From: Thamnidium elegans
Lineage: Eukaryota; Mucoromycota; Mucoromycetes; Mucorales; Mucoraceae
DNA length: 64,000 bases
Assembly (NCBI GenBank): GCA_025201345.1
Contig: JAIXMG010000030.1
Coordinates: 62,001 to 126,000 of the forward strand
Direction: 5' to 3'
In this document: piece after piece, positions 35,801 through 47,149 of the stretch
Layout of the letters: each line of letters starts with the position of its first letter
How positions within the stretch are numbered: the stretch's first letter is position 1
Translations under genes and position numbers: made by a program
The notes under the pieces: generated by a model
Database searches by the model: none
Seen by the model: the letters and a program-made list of their open reading frames with translations, nothing else
What the model was told of the DNA's origin: nothing

Positions 35801-36044
35801 GGCGTAGTACGACATAGAAAATTCCCTATCTTTTTTTTTAAAAAATCTGAAGATGCACCATTCAAAATAAAAACACAATTCCTATTTAAAAATAAAAATA
35901 TAGACACTATGCAAGTTTAAATTGCTAGGATGATAAATACACATGTGTTACACTGCTAGGTTTCGATCACTTCAGTTACTGGAAATCCGTACAACCCTTA
36001 CTTAAAAAACTTTTTGACAGCTTTTTTTTTTTGAAAAAAAAAAG
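32291..36044. other. Large gene-empty spacer before the lipase cluster
   Basis: About 3.75 kb with no ORF longer than 100 codons and nothing resembling a domain or a splice structure. It contains an A run of about 32 bases (around 32791..32822) and an AT dinucleotide run (35534..35555). Either it is noncoding, or it holds decayed repeats too diverged to see by eye. Confidence 0.45.
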
Positions 36045-36052
36045 TATATATA
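36045..36052 (+). promoter_or_regulatory. TATA box of lipase gene 1
   Basis: TATATATA, about 150 bases before the start codon of the first lipase. Confidence 0.4.
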
Positions 36053-36200
36053 CGTTGTATTAAACTCACAAGAGAATGGTTTTCTTTATTCAAATAATCA
36101 TCATCTCTAAATCCCCCTCCCCCCTTCCTGTCTTTTCTCTTGGAGTAATAGTAGCACTTTCCTCTCGTTTAAACTAAATACTTGTCAATTAAATTCAAAA

Positions 36201-36878
36201 ATGGTCGCACTCACCTCTGTTACTAAATGCATTGCATTGATCTTCATCATGACTATAAGTCTTTCTGATGCTGCTCCTGTCGCCGAAAGCAAGCAACCTC
36301 AAACTGCCACTCCTTATTATGATGGAACAAACGTCACTGATTACACTCTTCCTCCTATCATTTCCAGCCGTACCAAGCCTAATTCCAGCCCTGTATTTGT
36401 TGGTAACTTGAATGCCGAAGCTGAAAGCGTGGAAAAGAATAAAGCATGGTTTATCTCTCATGGTGGAAACTACAACAATGTCACTGCTAAGCGTGACGCC
36501 AATTCTGTCGGTGGTATGACTTTGGACCTTCCTGATATCGTACCTCCTATCCCTACATCTGTCAAGACTGAATCTGTAGTTATTGCTAGCTCTGAACAAT
36601 TGGCAAAATTTAAATTCCATGCTGCTCTCGCAGCAACTTCTTACTGTCGTGCTGTCGTCCCTCTTGGTAAATGGAATTGTGAAAACTGTTTGAAGTATGT
36701 TCCTGATGGCAAGCTTCTTGTCACCTTCAGTTCTCTTCTTGCCGATACCAACGGTTTCGTTTTAAAGAGTGATGCTCAAAAGACTATTCATCTTGTATTC
36801 CGCGGAACTAACTCCATCCGTAGCTCTATCACTGTAAGGCTTAATAACCATTTATTTCAATACATTTACAATTCTAAT

Positions 36879-36910
<32 letters not shown>

Positions 36911-37630
36911 AGGATTTGATCTTCGACTTCGCCAATTATACTCCAGTCAAGGGTGCAAAGGTTCACAAGGGCTTCCTCGCTTCTTACAACGAGGTCGTCA
37001 ATACTTTTTTCCCTGTCCTTAAAGCTGCGCTTGATGCTAATCCTACTTATAAAGTAGAAGTTTCTGGGTAACTATTAAGATTTTATACTACTGTAATACA
37101 AGTTAAACTAATATCGAAAAAAAAAACATAGACATTCTCTTGGCGGAGCCCAAGCTTTGCTTGCTGGTATGGATCTTTATCAACGTGAAAAGAGACTTAC
37201 TCCCAAGAATTTGAGCATCTACACCGTAGGATGTCCTCGTGTCGGTAACCCTGCATTCGCATACTACGTCGACTCCACTGGTATTCCCTTCTCTCGCTCT
37301 GTTAATAACAGAGATGTCGTTCCTCATGTTCCTCCTCAATTCATTGGTTATCTTCATCCTGGTGTCGAAGTTTGGGATAAATATGACAGTAAAACTCGTA
37401 AGTGTTTTTTTTTTTTGGAGATGTGTATTTAAAATATTTGTACTAATATATATTATTTAGAAATTTGTACTGCCAACATTGAAACTGACCTCTGCTCCAA
37501 CACCATCGTTCCTTTCACTAGCATTATCGATCATTTAACGTAAGTTGTATACATTCGTATTTAATCGCCATACTTTTATTGACTTTTTTATTATAGTTAT
37601 TACGGTATCAATGAGGGTCTTTGTCTTTAA
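36201..37630 (+). CDS. Secreted class 3 lipase 1 (Rhizopus lipase type)
   Basis: A triacylglycerol lipase secreted as a preproenzyme. Five exons (36201..36833, 36913..37067, 37132..37397, 37461..37539, 37597..37630) encode 388 residues. A signal peptide (MVALTSVTKCIALIFIMTIS) is followed by a prosegment ending at Lys-Arg 97-98, a Kex2-type site. The mature part begins near VGGMTLDLP. The catalytic triad is Ser265 (GHSLGG), Asp324 (NNRDVVPH) and His376 (DHL), with Ser-to-Asp spacing of 59 residues, the same as in Rhizomucor miehei lipase. The oxyanion region is VFRGTNS. The second intron splits the glycine codon just before the nucleophile elbow, and the last exon has only 34 bases. Tandem with lipases 2 and 3. 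Confidence 0.95.
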
Positions 37631-40060
37631 AAAAAAAAAAAAGACCCCTTTAAACCAATCATGTAGTTTTATTAAATTACACATCACTTTTAATAAATAA
37701 TTTTACGTTTATTACGGTATAATCGTATTTTGAATTGCCTTTTTTTCCCGTTTTCTTTTAAAAGTAACTCTCGACTCCGATTTTTAAAAAATAAAGATAT
37801 AGCTTTCTAAGAGGAGAAAAAACAAATAGGCATAACTATATCAATTATTAAATTAGAATAATGACAACTATATGTAAGTAATATATAAAAAATTGATCTC
37901 AATTGACACCAAGTGTTATAGTTTTAAATCTGTCGTCGAATTAAAAGATACATAGATTTTTTTTTTTGATTTCCATCTGCTATACGGTTTATTACTCTAT
38001 TAGGAAAGTCGCAATCCTATTGTTCACTTTGGAAATTGCACATGTATTTTAGCTTCTGTTGTAACTTTGTACTTCCAAAGATTTTAGAATGTACAACGTA
38101 AATATATATTCTATAAAGAAGAGAGAAAAGGTTCCATTAAAAAATGCTATTGGTGTGTGCTTCTGTCCAATGTAATTGGCTATTTAAGTATTGTTTTAGG
38201 GCCTATAACAAAAGATAACTACTTTTATTCGTATCAATTAAAGGTTTGAAAATTGACAGAACAAAAATCTGATGTTCATTCCTATTTTTTTTTTTGTGTA
38301 CGCCAATACTCGAACAAATGACATTTACTTTCTAATTGGTTTTTTCTTAAGTATAATCAACGAGACATTTCTATGAATGTTCTCAGGCTCGTTAAAAATA
38401 GTTTTACTGCATTAAATTACGTGACACAAAGGTTTGAGGAATTTTCCCAGTATATAGTAGGTATCGATGTGTTCAGTACCAACGTTAGAATTCGAGATAT
38501 TTGATTCACGTATATATATAATATATTGTGCATCGTTAATAGATGTCGCCTATATATATACAATAGCTAGTTGTTTTCCTATCTTACTTATTCTATATAC
38601 TATACATTCGTATAAATAGAATAAAAGGGAAAATCTTGGCTTTTTTTTTACTAGAAAAAAATAATATCGTGATTATTATCAATTAAGTACTATTTGTTGG
38701 ACACATCCATAATCTCTTATCTTGATTAATTGTATAGTAAGTAAAAAATATATCATCATTCAAAAACGTTTCTTCGATTCTGAACATTATTATACCCATG
38801 GAGAGAATATATACTACGAGGTGTTATGTTTTCCAGTCTAAACAGTATTAATCAAACATTTGAAATTTACCTTTGAGTGTAATGCAAGCGAGTATAGTGT
38901 TACACCGCATATCTTTATTCGTAATACTTTTTTAAGGGCATGGTATTCACAGTAACGCAAACGTTTGTGAAACACGGCAATCGAGCATAACGAAAAATAA
39001 CAAGACATGATAACGAAAATTCTCATGTGTTAATGTATGCGAAAAGAGGGTTTTATCGCAAAGTTCGAGGTGTAGTAACTCATCTTAATATGTATTTATG
39101 TAATTTGAGATTGTACTATATTATACCGAACAAATGTTCGCGATGTCAAACATTAACACTATGCCATGGTGTAAACTTTTACCACTTGTACACGAGTTTC
39201 TTTTAAAAGGTAGTAAAATCTTAAAAGGTTAAAATGAAAGACAAGTACGTATTACAAGTATTAAGACGACAAATTTTTGTACAACTTCAATTTTTTATTT
39301 TTACTTCATCGCAAGATTTCTGTATTGAGTAGTAAATTTTAAAGTTATCCTCGGCAAAGACCAATTCATTTCTCGAGCATCGATCTAATCTAAAAAACTA
39401 AAAACTAAAAAAAAAAAAAGTCTGAAACTTTAATGGTAACCATGAGCTTAAAATGAGTGTCCTTAGTTCCAAATTACTTTTTTTTTTTTTAAGAAGTAAC
39501 ATATTTACTGCTGAGCATTGGTACCTTATTATAAATCTTCGCTTGTCTAACAATAAATATACATATACCGGAATCCAGTACAGCTAGTATATAGCCCTGA
39601 ATTTGACGGCCATTCTTTGTTGTATATGTAGCTTTGATGTATTCTAGTAAAAATTAGACGGCCTCTCAATTAAGGCTCTCTACCAAAAGTGACATATAAT
39701 CTTTTATAAAATGTATCGTACACATTATGAAAATAACCAATTTTTGGGAGAGTATTAAAAATATATTCTCAAAAAAAAAAAAAAAAAAAAAAAAAAGCGG
39801 CCTCTTTATGATAATAAATAATCTGCTTTTTTTTTTCTGGTGGTCCGGAATTTTAAAAATAAAGTACCACCAATCTTGTCTGTATTTCGATCAGCAATGT
39901 GAGAAACACACATGTAGAACAACTAGTGCCTAAGATTATTGCATTTGATTATTATATATTACTATTTCAAGGTATAATACGCGTACTACTTGATCACAGA
40001 GTAAGTGAACTACATATGCAAACTCTATTTACTTGGACATGTTTTTTTTTAAAGTACAAG
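37631..40060. other. Spacer between lipases 1 and 2
   Basis: About 2.4 kb without a credible gene. It contains numerous short A and T runs and, near 39770..39795, a run of about 27 A. It was checked for an additional lipase exon set (GHS, DHL motifs) and none was found. Confidence 0.4.
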
Positions 40061-40068
40061 TATAAAAC
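40061..40068 (+). promoter_or_regulatory. TATA box of lipase gene 2
   Basis: TATAAAAC, about 135 bases before the start codon. Confidence 0.45.
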
Positions 40069-40199
40069 TCGTTGATTTCAGAAAAGAAAAAAAAAGTATT
40101 ACAAAAAGACTTTAGTTGTCAATTACTTATTAGTTTCTTTGAAAGGGATCCAAGTATTAAATTTTCCCTCCGCAATCAAAAAAAAAAAAAGGACACGAA

Positions 40200-41618
40200 A
40201 TGGTTTTGTTGACATCTACGGCTCAATTTTTTCTTCTTACTATAGTTACATTGGTTTGTGTGTCTGAATCTACTCATGCATCAGTAAAAAATGTCACAGA
40301 TGCCGCACCTCATACAAACATAACTATTGTTGCTCCCATCAAACTCCCTCCAATTATATCTAGTCGTGTTCGACCTGTTTCTGTTCCTGGTTTTAAAGTT
40401 GACCTTTTAGCCGAAACTCAAAGTATTTCTGCAAATAAACAATGGTTTGAAGAGCACGGTGGCAGCTATAAAAATCTTACCAAGCGTGGTGTTGAAACTG
40501 TCGGTGGCTTAACAATGGACCTTCCAGAGAATGTACCTCCCACTCCACAAAGTACCAGATCTAAATCTTCCTCTGTATATATTGCAGGTGCTGATTTGCA
40601 AAATGATCTCAAGTTTCATGCTGCACTTTCTGCTACTGCTTACTGTCGGGGAGTTGTACCTCTTGGTAGATGGAATTGTAGAAACTGTCGAAAGTATGTT
40701 CCTGATGGCAAACTGTTGGTTACTTTTAGTTCCCTTATTTCAGATAGCAATGGTTATGTTTTAAGAAGTGATGCTAAGGAAACTATATATCTTGTTTTCC
40801 GCGGAACCAATTCTATTCGTAATGCTATTACTGTAAATATATTATACAGTATCGTCACTATAAAATTTGTATTAATATATATATATATATTTTTTAGGAT
40901 TTAACATTCTTTTTAACGAATTACCCTCCTGTAAAAGACGCTAAAGTACATGTTGGCTTCTTGGCTTCGTATAACGAGATTGTTCGACTCTTCTTTCCTC
41001 GTATTCAAAAAGAATTGACTATGTATCCCAATTACAAACTAGTTATTACTGGGTAAGTTTTATTACGATATTATAATGAATATACTTTTAAATTCTTGTT
41101 ATAATAGACACTCAATGGGCGGTGCACAAGCTGTGCTTGCTGGTCTCGATTTTTATCAGCGCGATAAGAGATTCACTCCCAAGAACTTAAGTATTTATAC
41201 GGTTGGTTGCCCTCGTATTGGGAACCCCGATTTCGCATACTATGTTGATTCTACGGGTATTTCTGTCCATCGGTCCGTCAACGACAGAGATATCGTCCCT
41301 CACTTACCACCGCAGGCAGTTGGTTTCCTTCATCCCGGTGTCGAAGCTTGGAGTTTATCTAAGAAAGTATCTCGTAAGTACTGACCTTGTATTATTATTT
41401 TTTTCGTATCAAAATGACATATATATTAAACTTTTTAATAGAAATTTGTGCTTCCAATATCGAAACTAAAGAATGCTCAAATTCGATTGTACCTTTCACT
41501 AGTATATTGGATCATTTAAGGTAACTAAACATTCATACATTATAATGTTGTAAATATATATTTATCAATTCAACTATTCCGTAGTATTTATGGCATCAAC
41601 GAAGGTCTCTGTCTTTAA
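40200..41618 (+). CDS. Secreted class 3 lipase 2 (Rhizopus lipase type)
   Basis: Paralog of lipase 1 with exactly the same coding exon lengths (exons 40200..40832, 40898..41052, 41108..41373, 41442..41520, 41585..41618) and also 388 residues. Signal peptide MVLLTSTAQFFLLTIVTLVC, prosegment with the conserved EEHGGSYKNL block and a Lys-Arg site at 95-96, then VGGLTMDLP. The triad is Ser265 (GHSMGG, with Met in place of Leu), Asp324 (NDRDIVPH) and His376 (DHL). RNAITDLTFFLTNYPPV around the first junction matches the family lid-side helix. Codons are more A/T-ending than in lipases 1 and 4. Nothing suggests loss of activity. The acetyltransferase gene converges from downstream, its stop codon 167 bases away. 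Confidence 0.95.
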
Positions 41619-41784
41619 ATAAAAAAGTATTATTTACAATGGTTTCAGTTAATAAATTCTATCATAGTATCTTTTATATATTTATCGTAAAAAGAATATT
41701 AATTTTATTATGTGCTATATATATATATATATATATATTATCTATCGCCCATAACAATAGGGGCGTTTATTATTCGTAGCTATT

Positions 41785-42453
41785 TTAAAGCTTCTTATTT
41801 TTTTTAAAGATATTTTCCTTGTCTTCGTCAGTGTAACCGAGTCGCTCGAATAGAGCGTTTTTCTTTTCTTCCCACTCAGAGTCTAACATAGAATACCATT
41901 TGGTATTTCTATTAATGCCATTGACAAGCATATGTTGGCGAAAGACACCTTCGGCAGTGAACCCTAACTTGGCAGCAGCTTTTCCCGAAGGTATGTTATC
42001 AGCATTTAATTTCCATTCTGCTCTTCTAAAGCCAAAGTTTTCAAACAAGTGGAACAGCAACAAAAGTGTACTTTCTGTGTTGGCGTAGGTACCATGAAAT
42101 TCGGGTGTATACCAGACCCCACCAATCTCTGCTCGTTTGTGAGAGGGAACGATGTTCAAAAAACTAGTCTGACCGATCTTTCGATTCGATTTCTTATCAA
42201 CCACAACAAAAGTCACCCAATCTTCAGTTTCGTTTAAATCAACCAAAAATTGTTTGAATAAATCGATGCTTTCGAACGGTTGCTTATAAGGAAACGGAAA
42301 GTGAAGATAATTCCAAATAGCAAGCTTTTCGGGTGTTCCGTGAGAGATATCATAGAGCTCTTCGTAATCTTGTTCTGGGTTTAATCTTTGAAGCCGAATA
42401 TGTTTACCCTCTAAAGGATCAGTACATGCGTTTTTAAACTCACAAAGCGACAT
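41785..42453 (-). CDS. RimJ/RimL-type GNAT N-acetyltransferase
   Basis: An acetyl-CoA-dependent N-acetyltransferase of the GNAT superfamily, 222 residues, with no intron. The order fits the family: the N-terminal EGKHIRLQRLNPEQDYEELY, DWVTFVVVDKKSNRKIGQTS (beta strands 2-3), EIGGVWYTPEFHGTYANTES (start of the acetyl-CoA-binding region), a FGFRRAEWKLNADN strand, then GKAAAKLGFTAEGVFRQHML, the hallmark of RimJ/RimL-like proteins. Members modify small molecules, antibiotics or protein N-termini; the substrate cannot be told here. It lies between lipases 2 and 3 and converges on lipase 2. A disrupted homologue lies at the right edge of the window beside lipase 4. Confidence 0.9.
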   Translation of the reverse strand: MSLCEFKNACTDPLEGKHIRLQRLNPEQDYEELYDISHGTPEKLAIWNYLHFPFPYKQPFESIDLFKQFLVDLNETEDWVTFVVVDKKSNRKIGQTSFLNIVPSHKRAEIGGVWYTPEFHGTYANTESTLLLLFHLFENFGFRRAEWKLNADNIPSGKAAAKLGFTAEGVFRQHMLVNGINRNTKWYSMLDSEWEEKKNALFERLGYTDEDKENIFKKNKKL

Positions 42454-43474
42454 CTTTTGAAATAAAAAAATAAAAAAAGGTTATAAAAAGGAAAATAAAC
42501 CTTTTTTTCTTTTTTATAAACGGAGCCTCTGGACCTATTAATAAGCCAAATTTCGGAGTCACAAACGGCCTTGCGAAAAAAGAGGCACATCTGGAAGATC
42601 TAAAACATTTGTTCTTTTTTTTTTTAAAAAAAAAAAAGAAAAAAGAAAAAGGTATAGCCGTATTGTTAACTTCGATATACACACACTACTTTTTGCTTCA
42701 TTTATTTTAAAGCATTGAAGTAACAGGTGATATAGTCGTATTTAAACATGACACTTGTATTACTGCGTTTACAAAAAAGGTACCAAAAAGAAATGTAAAT
42801 TTAAACGTCACTTTGGATCAAAGAATGTTATGCAGTGCGTTGAATGGAGCGGCGTAAAAACTTTATCTGAAATGCATTTTTTTTTTTTTTAAGAAAAAAA
42901 TACAGAAGCTAGAATAAATAAAGAATGGATCGAACATTTTGTTTTGTTTGTTAAATTTTAGCTTAATTAAGGAAATGAAAAACTCTAATTGTAATTAATA
43001 AAACTTTTTTTAGCTTTTTTTTTTCGCATCATAAGAAATTTAACCTTTTTGAAGAATTTTACCTTTTTAAAGAATTTAATCCATTGCAAATCTTAGCGCG
43101 GGTGCGCGCGGGTGCGTGCGAGCGCGCCATTTTAACCGTATATGTTAAGTTGGAAAAGCGGCAAAGAAGAAAAAAAAAAGTAAAGGTTAAAGAAGAAAAA
43201 AAAAAAGGCACTCTGATCGGCACACTAAAGTCACATACTTTGTAGTTTTGCAGGAATGTAAAAAAAAAAAAAAAAAAAAAAAAAAATGTTTGTTAGAAAT
43301 AGCAAACAACAGTTCTAAAAAACGGTATACAAAATCCAGAAAGGTTATTTTGTGTATTTGAAGAGTAACTTTGTATTTTTTTTTACTGATGAGAGGGTTT
43401 AGTGTCGTTAAAACAAGATTTAAGTTTTATTTATAAAAAAAAAACCTTAACTCAAGAAGATGTAAAAGCCTTTG

Positions 43475-43546
<72 letters not shown>

Positions 43547-43795
43547 GGCACGTACTTGTTTCCATTTTTAATTGAATCACTTTTTTTTTTTTAAAAAAAA
43601 AAGTACATACTTTATATTAGCGAGTAGAAATCAAAAATAATGCATGTGCCTATTTTTCTCAAAGTTTTATTTTAATGAAAAGATTCTTAAAGAAAATGAA
43701 GCGGAACAACATGGATAATATGTAAACATTCTGTTATTAATTATTACTTTTTTTTTCCATACCCAAAAAAATGAGAACTAGTCAAAATATTTTGT
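42454..43795. other. Spacer between the acetyltransferase and lipase 3
   Basis: About 1.3 kb with no gene. It is marked by extreme homopolymers: 26 A near 43261..43286, 65 T at 43480..43544, and T10/A9 pairs near 42614..42640 and 43581..43601. A GC-rich alternating purine-pyrimidine tract lies at 43095..43128. Confidence 0.45.
43480..43544. repeat. Poly-T tract of 65 bases
   Basis: An uninterrupted run of 65 T in the spacer before lipase 3, the longest homopolymer in the window. It is likely to be length-variable, and may be an assembly or sequencing artefact in exact length. Confidence 0.85.
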
Positions 43796-43803
43796 TATAA
43801 AAG
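43796..43803 (+). promoter_or_regulatory. TATA box of lipase gene 3
   Basis: TATAAAAG, about 75 bases before the start codon of lipase 3, the best-formed TATA box of the cluster. Confidence 0.5.
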
Positions 43804-43874
43804 CACATTTAACAAAGTATCTTTTTTATTATTATTATTATTATTTTTGCTGTTGTTTTAAAAATAATTCAAGA

Positions 43875-44653
43875 ATGGTCTCATTTACATCTATCACTAA
43901 AGGTGCTTTCTTGGTATCTACCATGATGCTCAGTTTAACATCTGCTACATCTGCCGAAGACGATACCGTCGGTGTAAGAGCTATTCTCCCCCCACTTATC
44001 CCTAGCCGTATCCAGCCTGCTCCCATCACACATAAATCTAGCTTTGGCAGTGACAGAATACAGGGTATTGAAAGAGCTGAGGATATCCAACCAAACTCTT
44101 TCGAAGGAATGGATATGGAAGTAAGTGCCGATGCTCCTCCATTTGTTCCGTTTGTCAACTCTTCAGCTGTCATAGAAGCCACTTCAGAACAAATCCAACA
44201 ATTTAAGATGTTTGCTGGTGTTGCATCTACTGCTTATTGCCGTACGGTTGTGCCTAACGGTAGCTGGTCATGTAAGAACTGTTTGGAGTTTATTCCTGAT
44301 GGTCAACTTTTGACTACGTTTGGATCTCTTATTACGGATACGACCGGTCTTGTAGTAAGAAGTGATGCTCAAAAGATTATTCATTTGGTGTTCCGTGGAA
44401 CTAATTCCATTCGTCAATCTATCACGGTATGTTATTTACGCGTATTATGTTTTCCAATATTTTTTTTTTAATTTTTTTGTTGTTGTTGTAGGATTTGGTT
44501 TTCCTTCAAAAAGATTATCCCCCTGTTACTGGTGCCAAGGTTCATTCCGGTTTCTATGACTCTTATAATGAGAATCTCAATCAATATTTCTCTCTTGTAC
44601 AAGAACAGCTTACTGAAAACCCTGATTATAATATCGTTATATCTGGGTAAATA

Positions 44654-44694
<41 letters not shown>

Positions 44695-45238
44695 CTCTTC
44701 TTCTCATTGTATTAATATATGTAATAGGCATTCACTTGGAGGTGCCCAAGCTTTACTTGCTGGTTTAAATCTTTATCAACGTGATGAAAGAGTCACAGCC
44801 GACAACTTGAAAATCTATACCGTAGGTTGTCCTCGTGTCGGTAACCCAGAATTTGCTCACTACGTTAATTCAACCGGTATTCCTTTCTTCCGTTCGGTTG
44901 GAAGAAGAGATATTGTTCCTCACTTACCCCCTCAAGCACTCGGATACCTTCATGCTGGTGTCGAGTCTTGGGAACTTCCTGGAGATGAAGTCCGTAAGTG
45001 TACCTGACCTTTACTATTTGCATATGTAGTTTATTTAATTGCGTCTTTTTTTATATTATTATTAGGCATGTGTACTTCTACCATTGAAACAGATGACTGT
45101 TCCAACTCCATTATTCCATTCACTAGTTTCCTCGATCACTTGACGTAAGTTTTGAATTCTATTTTCTGACTGTACGTTTACTAATGTCTTTTATAATATG
45201 ATAGTTACTATAATCTTAATGAAGGTCTTTGCCTTTAA
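43875..45238 (+). CDS. Secreted class 3 lipase 3, shortened prosegment without Lys-Arg site
   Basis: Third tandem lipase (exons 43875..44426, 44492..44646, 44728..44993, 45066..45144, 45205..45238), 361 residues. All exons after the first have the same lengths as in lipases 1 and 2. The triad is intact: Ser238 (GHSLGG), Asp297 (GRRDIVPH) and His349 (DHL). A signal peptide (MVSFTSITKGAFLVSTMMLS) is present. The prosegment is about 27 residues shorter: it lacks the HGGN...KR block, and no Lys-Arg dipeptide occurs between residues 9 and 90, so maturation must differ or be absent. In Rhizopus lipase the prosegment assists folding. Intron 3 contains a T/A hairpin tract (44650..44695). Confidence 0.94.
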
Positions 45239-45553
45239 ATATATAACTCTTTACTTAATTTATTGACTATTTATAACCATGTCACCTTAATATTAATAAA
45301 AATTTCACTTTTTAATATTGTTACAAAAAAAAAAAAAAAAATAGTATTTGAACTTGGATTGATAGCTTTCTATAGAAGTTTTTTTTTTTCCCTCTTGTTG
45401 CAGAAACAGGCGATTGTGATCAAAAAGGTCTTAATACAAATGTCAATACGCATTCCTCAGGTAAGATATTCAAAGAAAGTAAATATCTACGCATACATCT
45501 CTTTCTCCCTTCCTCTCCAGTCCACTTCAAAAATATTTATTATTATTATTATT

Positions 45554-45666
45554 TTAAGGCAAGGTAAAAATGTCTTCAAGTGAGTCATTATCACTAACGC
45601 ACCAGTCCAACTTTTTAACCAAACTATAAATAAAACCTTTTGATTAAAAAATCCCCTTATGCGCAC

Positions 45667-45703
<37 letters not shown>

Positions 45704-46629
45704 TACCCGTCCTCAATATCATAAGCCCAAGCATGAACCGTCAAATGTTGTCCTCTCTTCCAAGCATTTTGAACAATAGTTGAATGACAAACATTTTTTG
45801 CAGAGTTAATAGCGTTTAACTCTACAAGTCTTCTAATCCTTTGTTGATCTGTCTCTAATTTTTCCATTTCTTCATTATGCACTATATAATTTTTTTTTAA
45901 AGCGCATACTTAAAAATAAAATAAAATGGGGGCCTTACATCTATATACATCTTTAATTGAACGTAACCAGTTATCGATTAAACCATATTGACCTGATCCA
46001 GAAGCAGCTGTTACACCTCCGCAGTTATAGTGACCTTTATGTAATATAAGATAAGAACGTGTAAAAAGAAAAAAGTTCCCGTATTTCTTACCGCAAACAA
46101 TGATATGTTCGACTTTTAACACCTCAACGGCATATTGAATAACGGACAGACAGTTCAAATCACTATGGTTAACTACGTTTGCAATGTTTCTATGTACAAA
46201 GATTTCTCCTGGTTTTAACTGGATAATATGATTTGCTTTTTTTTTTTTTTAAGGTTAGTTTATACACGCACAAAAAAAATGACGTTTCATACCGGGAACT
46301 CTTGAATCAGAACAGCCTAAAGAGAAGGGGTTTTTTTAATATGTGTATATATCACTATTTTTTTTTTTTTTTTTACCAATCCAAAGAAGTTTAGGTTCTT
46401 GTTTATGAGCAATATTACTAAAGAAGTCGGGGTCTTCTTTGGTAACGGCAGCAGCCCAACGTCTGTTATTGTCCATAAGACTGCTTAACTGCGTGTCTTT
46501 GGGGTCAAACTTGTGCATAGTGATGGGGGCAATGTTGGAATCGCAGTTACAGATATTAGGATCGTCATCCGATTGAGATGTAAGGACAAGTGGGGATAGA
46601 GAAGAGAAATCGTTAGTGTAGCGGCTCAT
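45554..46629 (-). CDS. Beta-class carbonic anhydrase
   Basis: A zinc enzyme interconverting CO2 and bicarbonate. Six exons on the minus strand (46377..46629, 46293..46316, 46092..46235, 45939..46034, 45707..45881, 45554..45623) encode 253 residues. Zinc ligands are Cys86 (CSDSR), His142 and Cys145 (GHYNCGG); Asp88 and Arg90 form the conserved dyad. [16 protein letters not shown] is the family signature. The 24-base second exon alone encodes GCSDSRVP and hence the first zinc ligand and the Asp/Arg dyad. I chose the start [10 protein letters not shown]; an upstream in-frame ATG at 46686 would add a poly-Phe stretch encoded by a homopolymer. The last exon ([20 protein letters not shown]) restores a plausible terminus. 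No mitochondrial signal is evident, so probably cytosolic. Confidence 0.93.
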
Positions 46630-47149
46630 ATATAAAAAAAAAAATAAAAAGAAAAAAGGAAAAAAAAAAAGGTTAAACTCCCCCATTTTTATTTAAAAGA
46701 GTCGTACAGTGTTTGATCCCCAACTTTGAGCCCGATTTGTTTACCTTCTTTTTTTTTTACTAGACGAAATATGGATGATTGACATGCGATAGGGGTACAC
46801 GTTTTTCTTGATCGATTGAATATTTTTTCCCAAACAGTTAGGTTTTCACTTTTAAATTCAGATTTGTCTGACAGAGAGATGACAAAACGTTTATTGAAGC
46901 AGAAAAAAAAAAAAAAAAAAAAGTTGTGCGCGTGCAATACAATGTATTAATACCCTAGAGAATATCTCCCCCCCTTAATCTGCATTATTCTAGAATTTGT
47001 AACCAAAGTACCTTTATTGCCTGAAACACTCGTTTGAAAGCACACAGATAAAAATGGAAAAACACCAGTCATATATTCCAATATCCGCTTGAAAGGAAAA
47101 CTTTTTATAAAAAAAAAAAAAAAAAAAGTTGATCTTGTCATTATATACG
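46630..47149. promoter_or_regulatory. Divergent spacer between carbonic anhydrase and GRC3
   Basis: About 520 bases. Two minus-strand ORFs (46689..46937, 46947..47141) contain protein-like pieces (LTVWEKIFNRSRKTC, GKQIGLKVGDQTLYDSFK), but I could not join them with canonical splice sites, so no gene is called. T and A runs are frequent. Confidence 0.3.

Noticed and set aside
46630..46686. Longer carbonic anhydrase start at 46686
   Set aside because: It would add a poly-Phe stretch encoded by A/T homopolymers; the internal ATG at 46629 gives a normal N-terminus.
46689..47141. Two minus-strand ORFs between carbonic anhydrase and GRC3 that read like protein (LTVWEKIFNRSRKTC, GKQIGLKVGDQTLYDSFK)
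   Set aside because: No GT-AG junction joins them in phase, and no homologous family comes to mind. They could be a real short gene, but I cannot support one.
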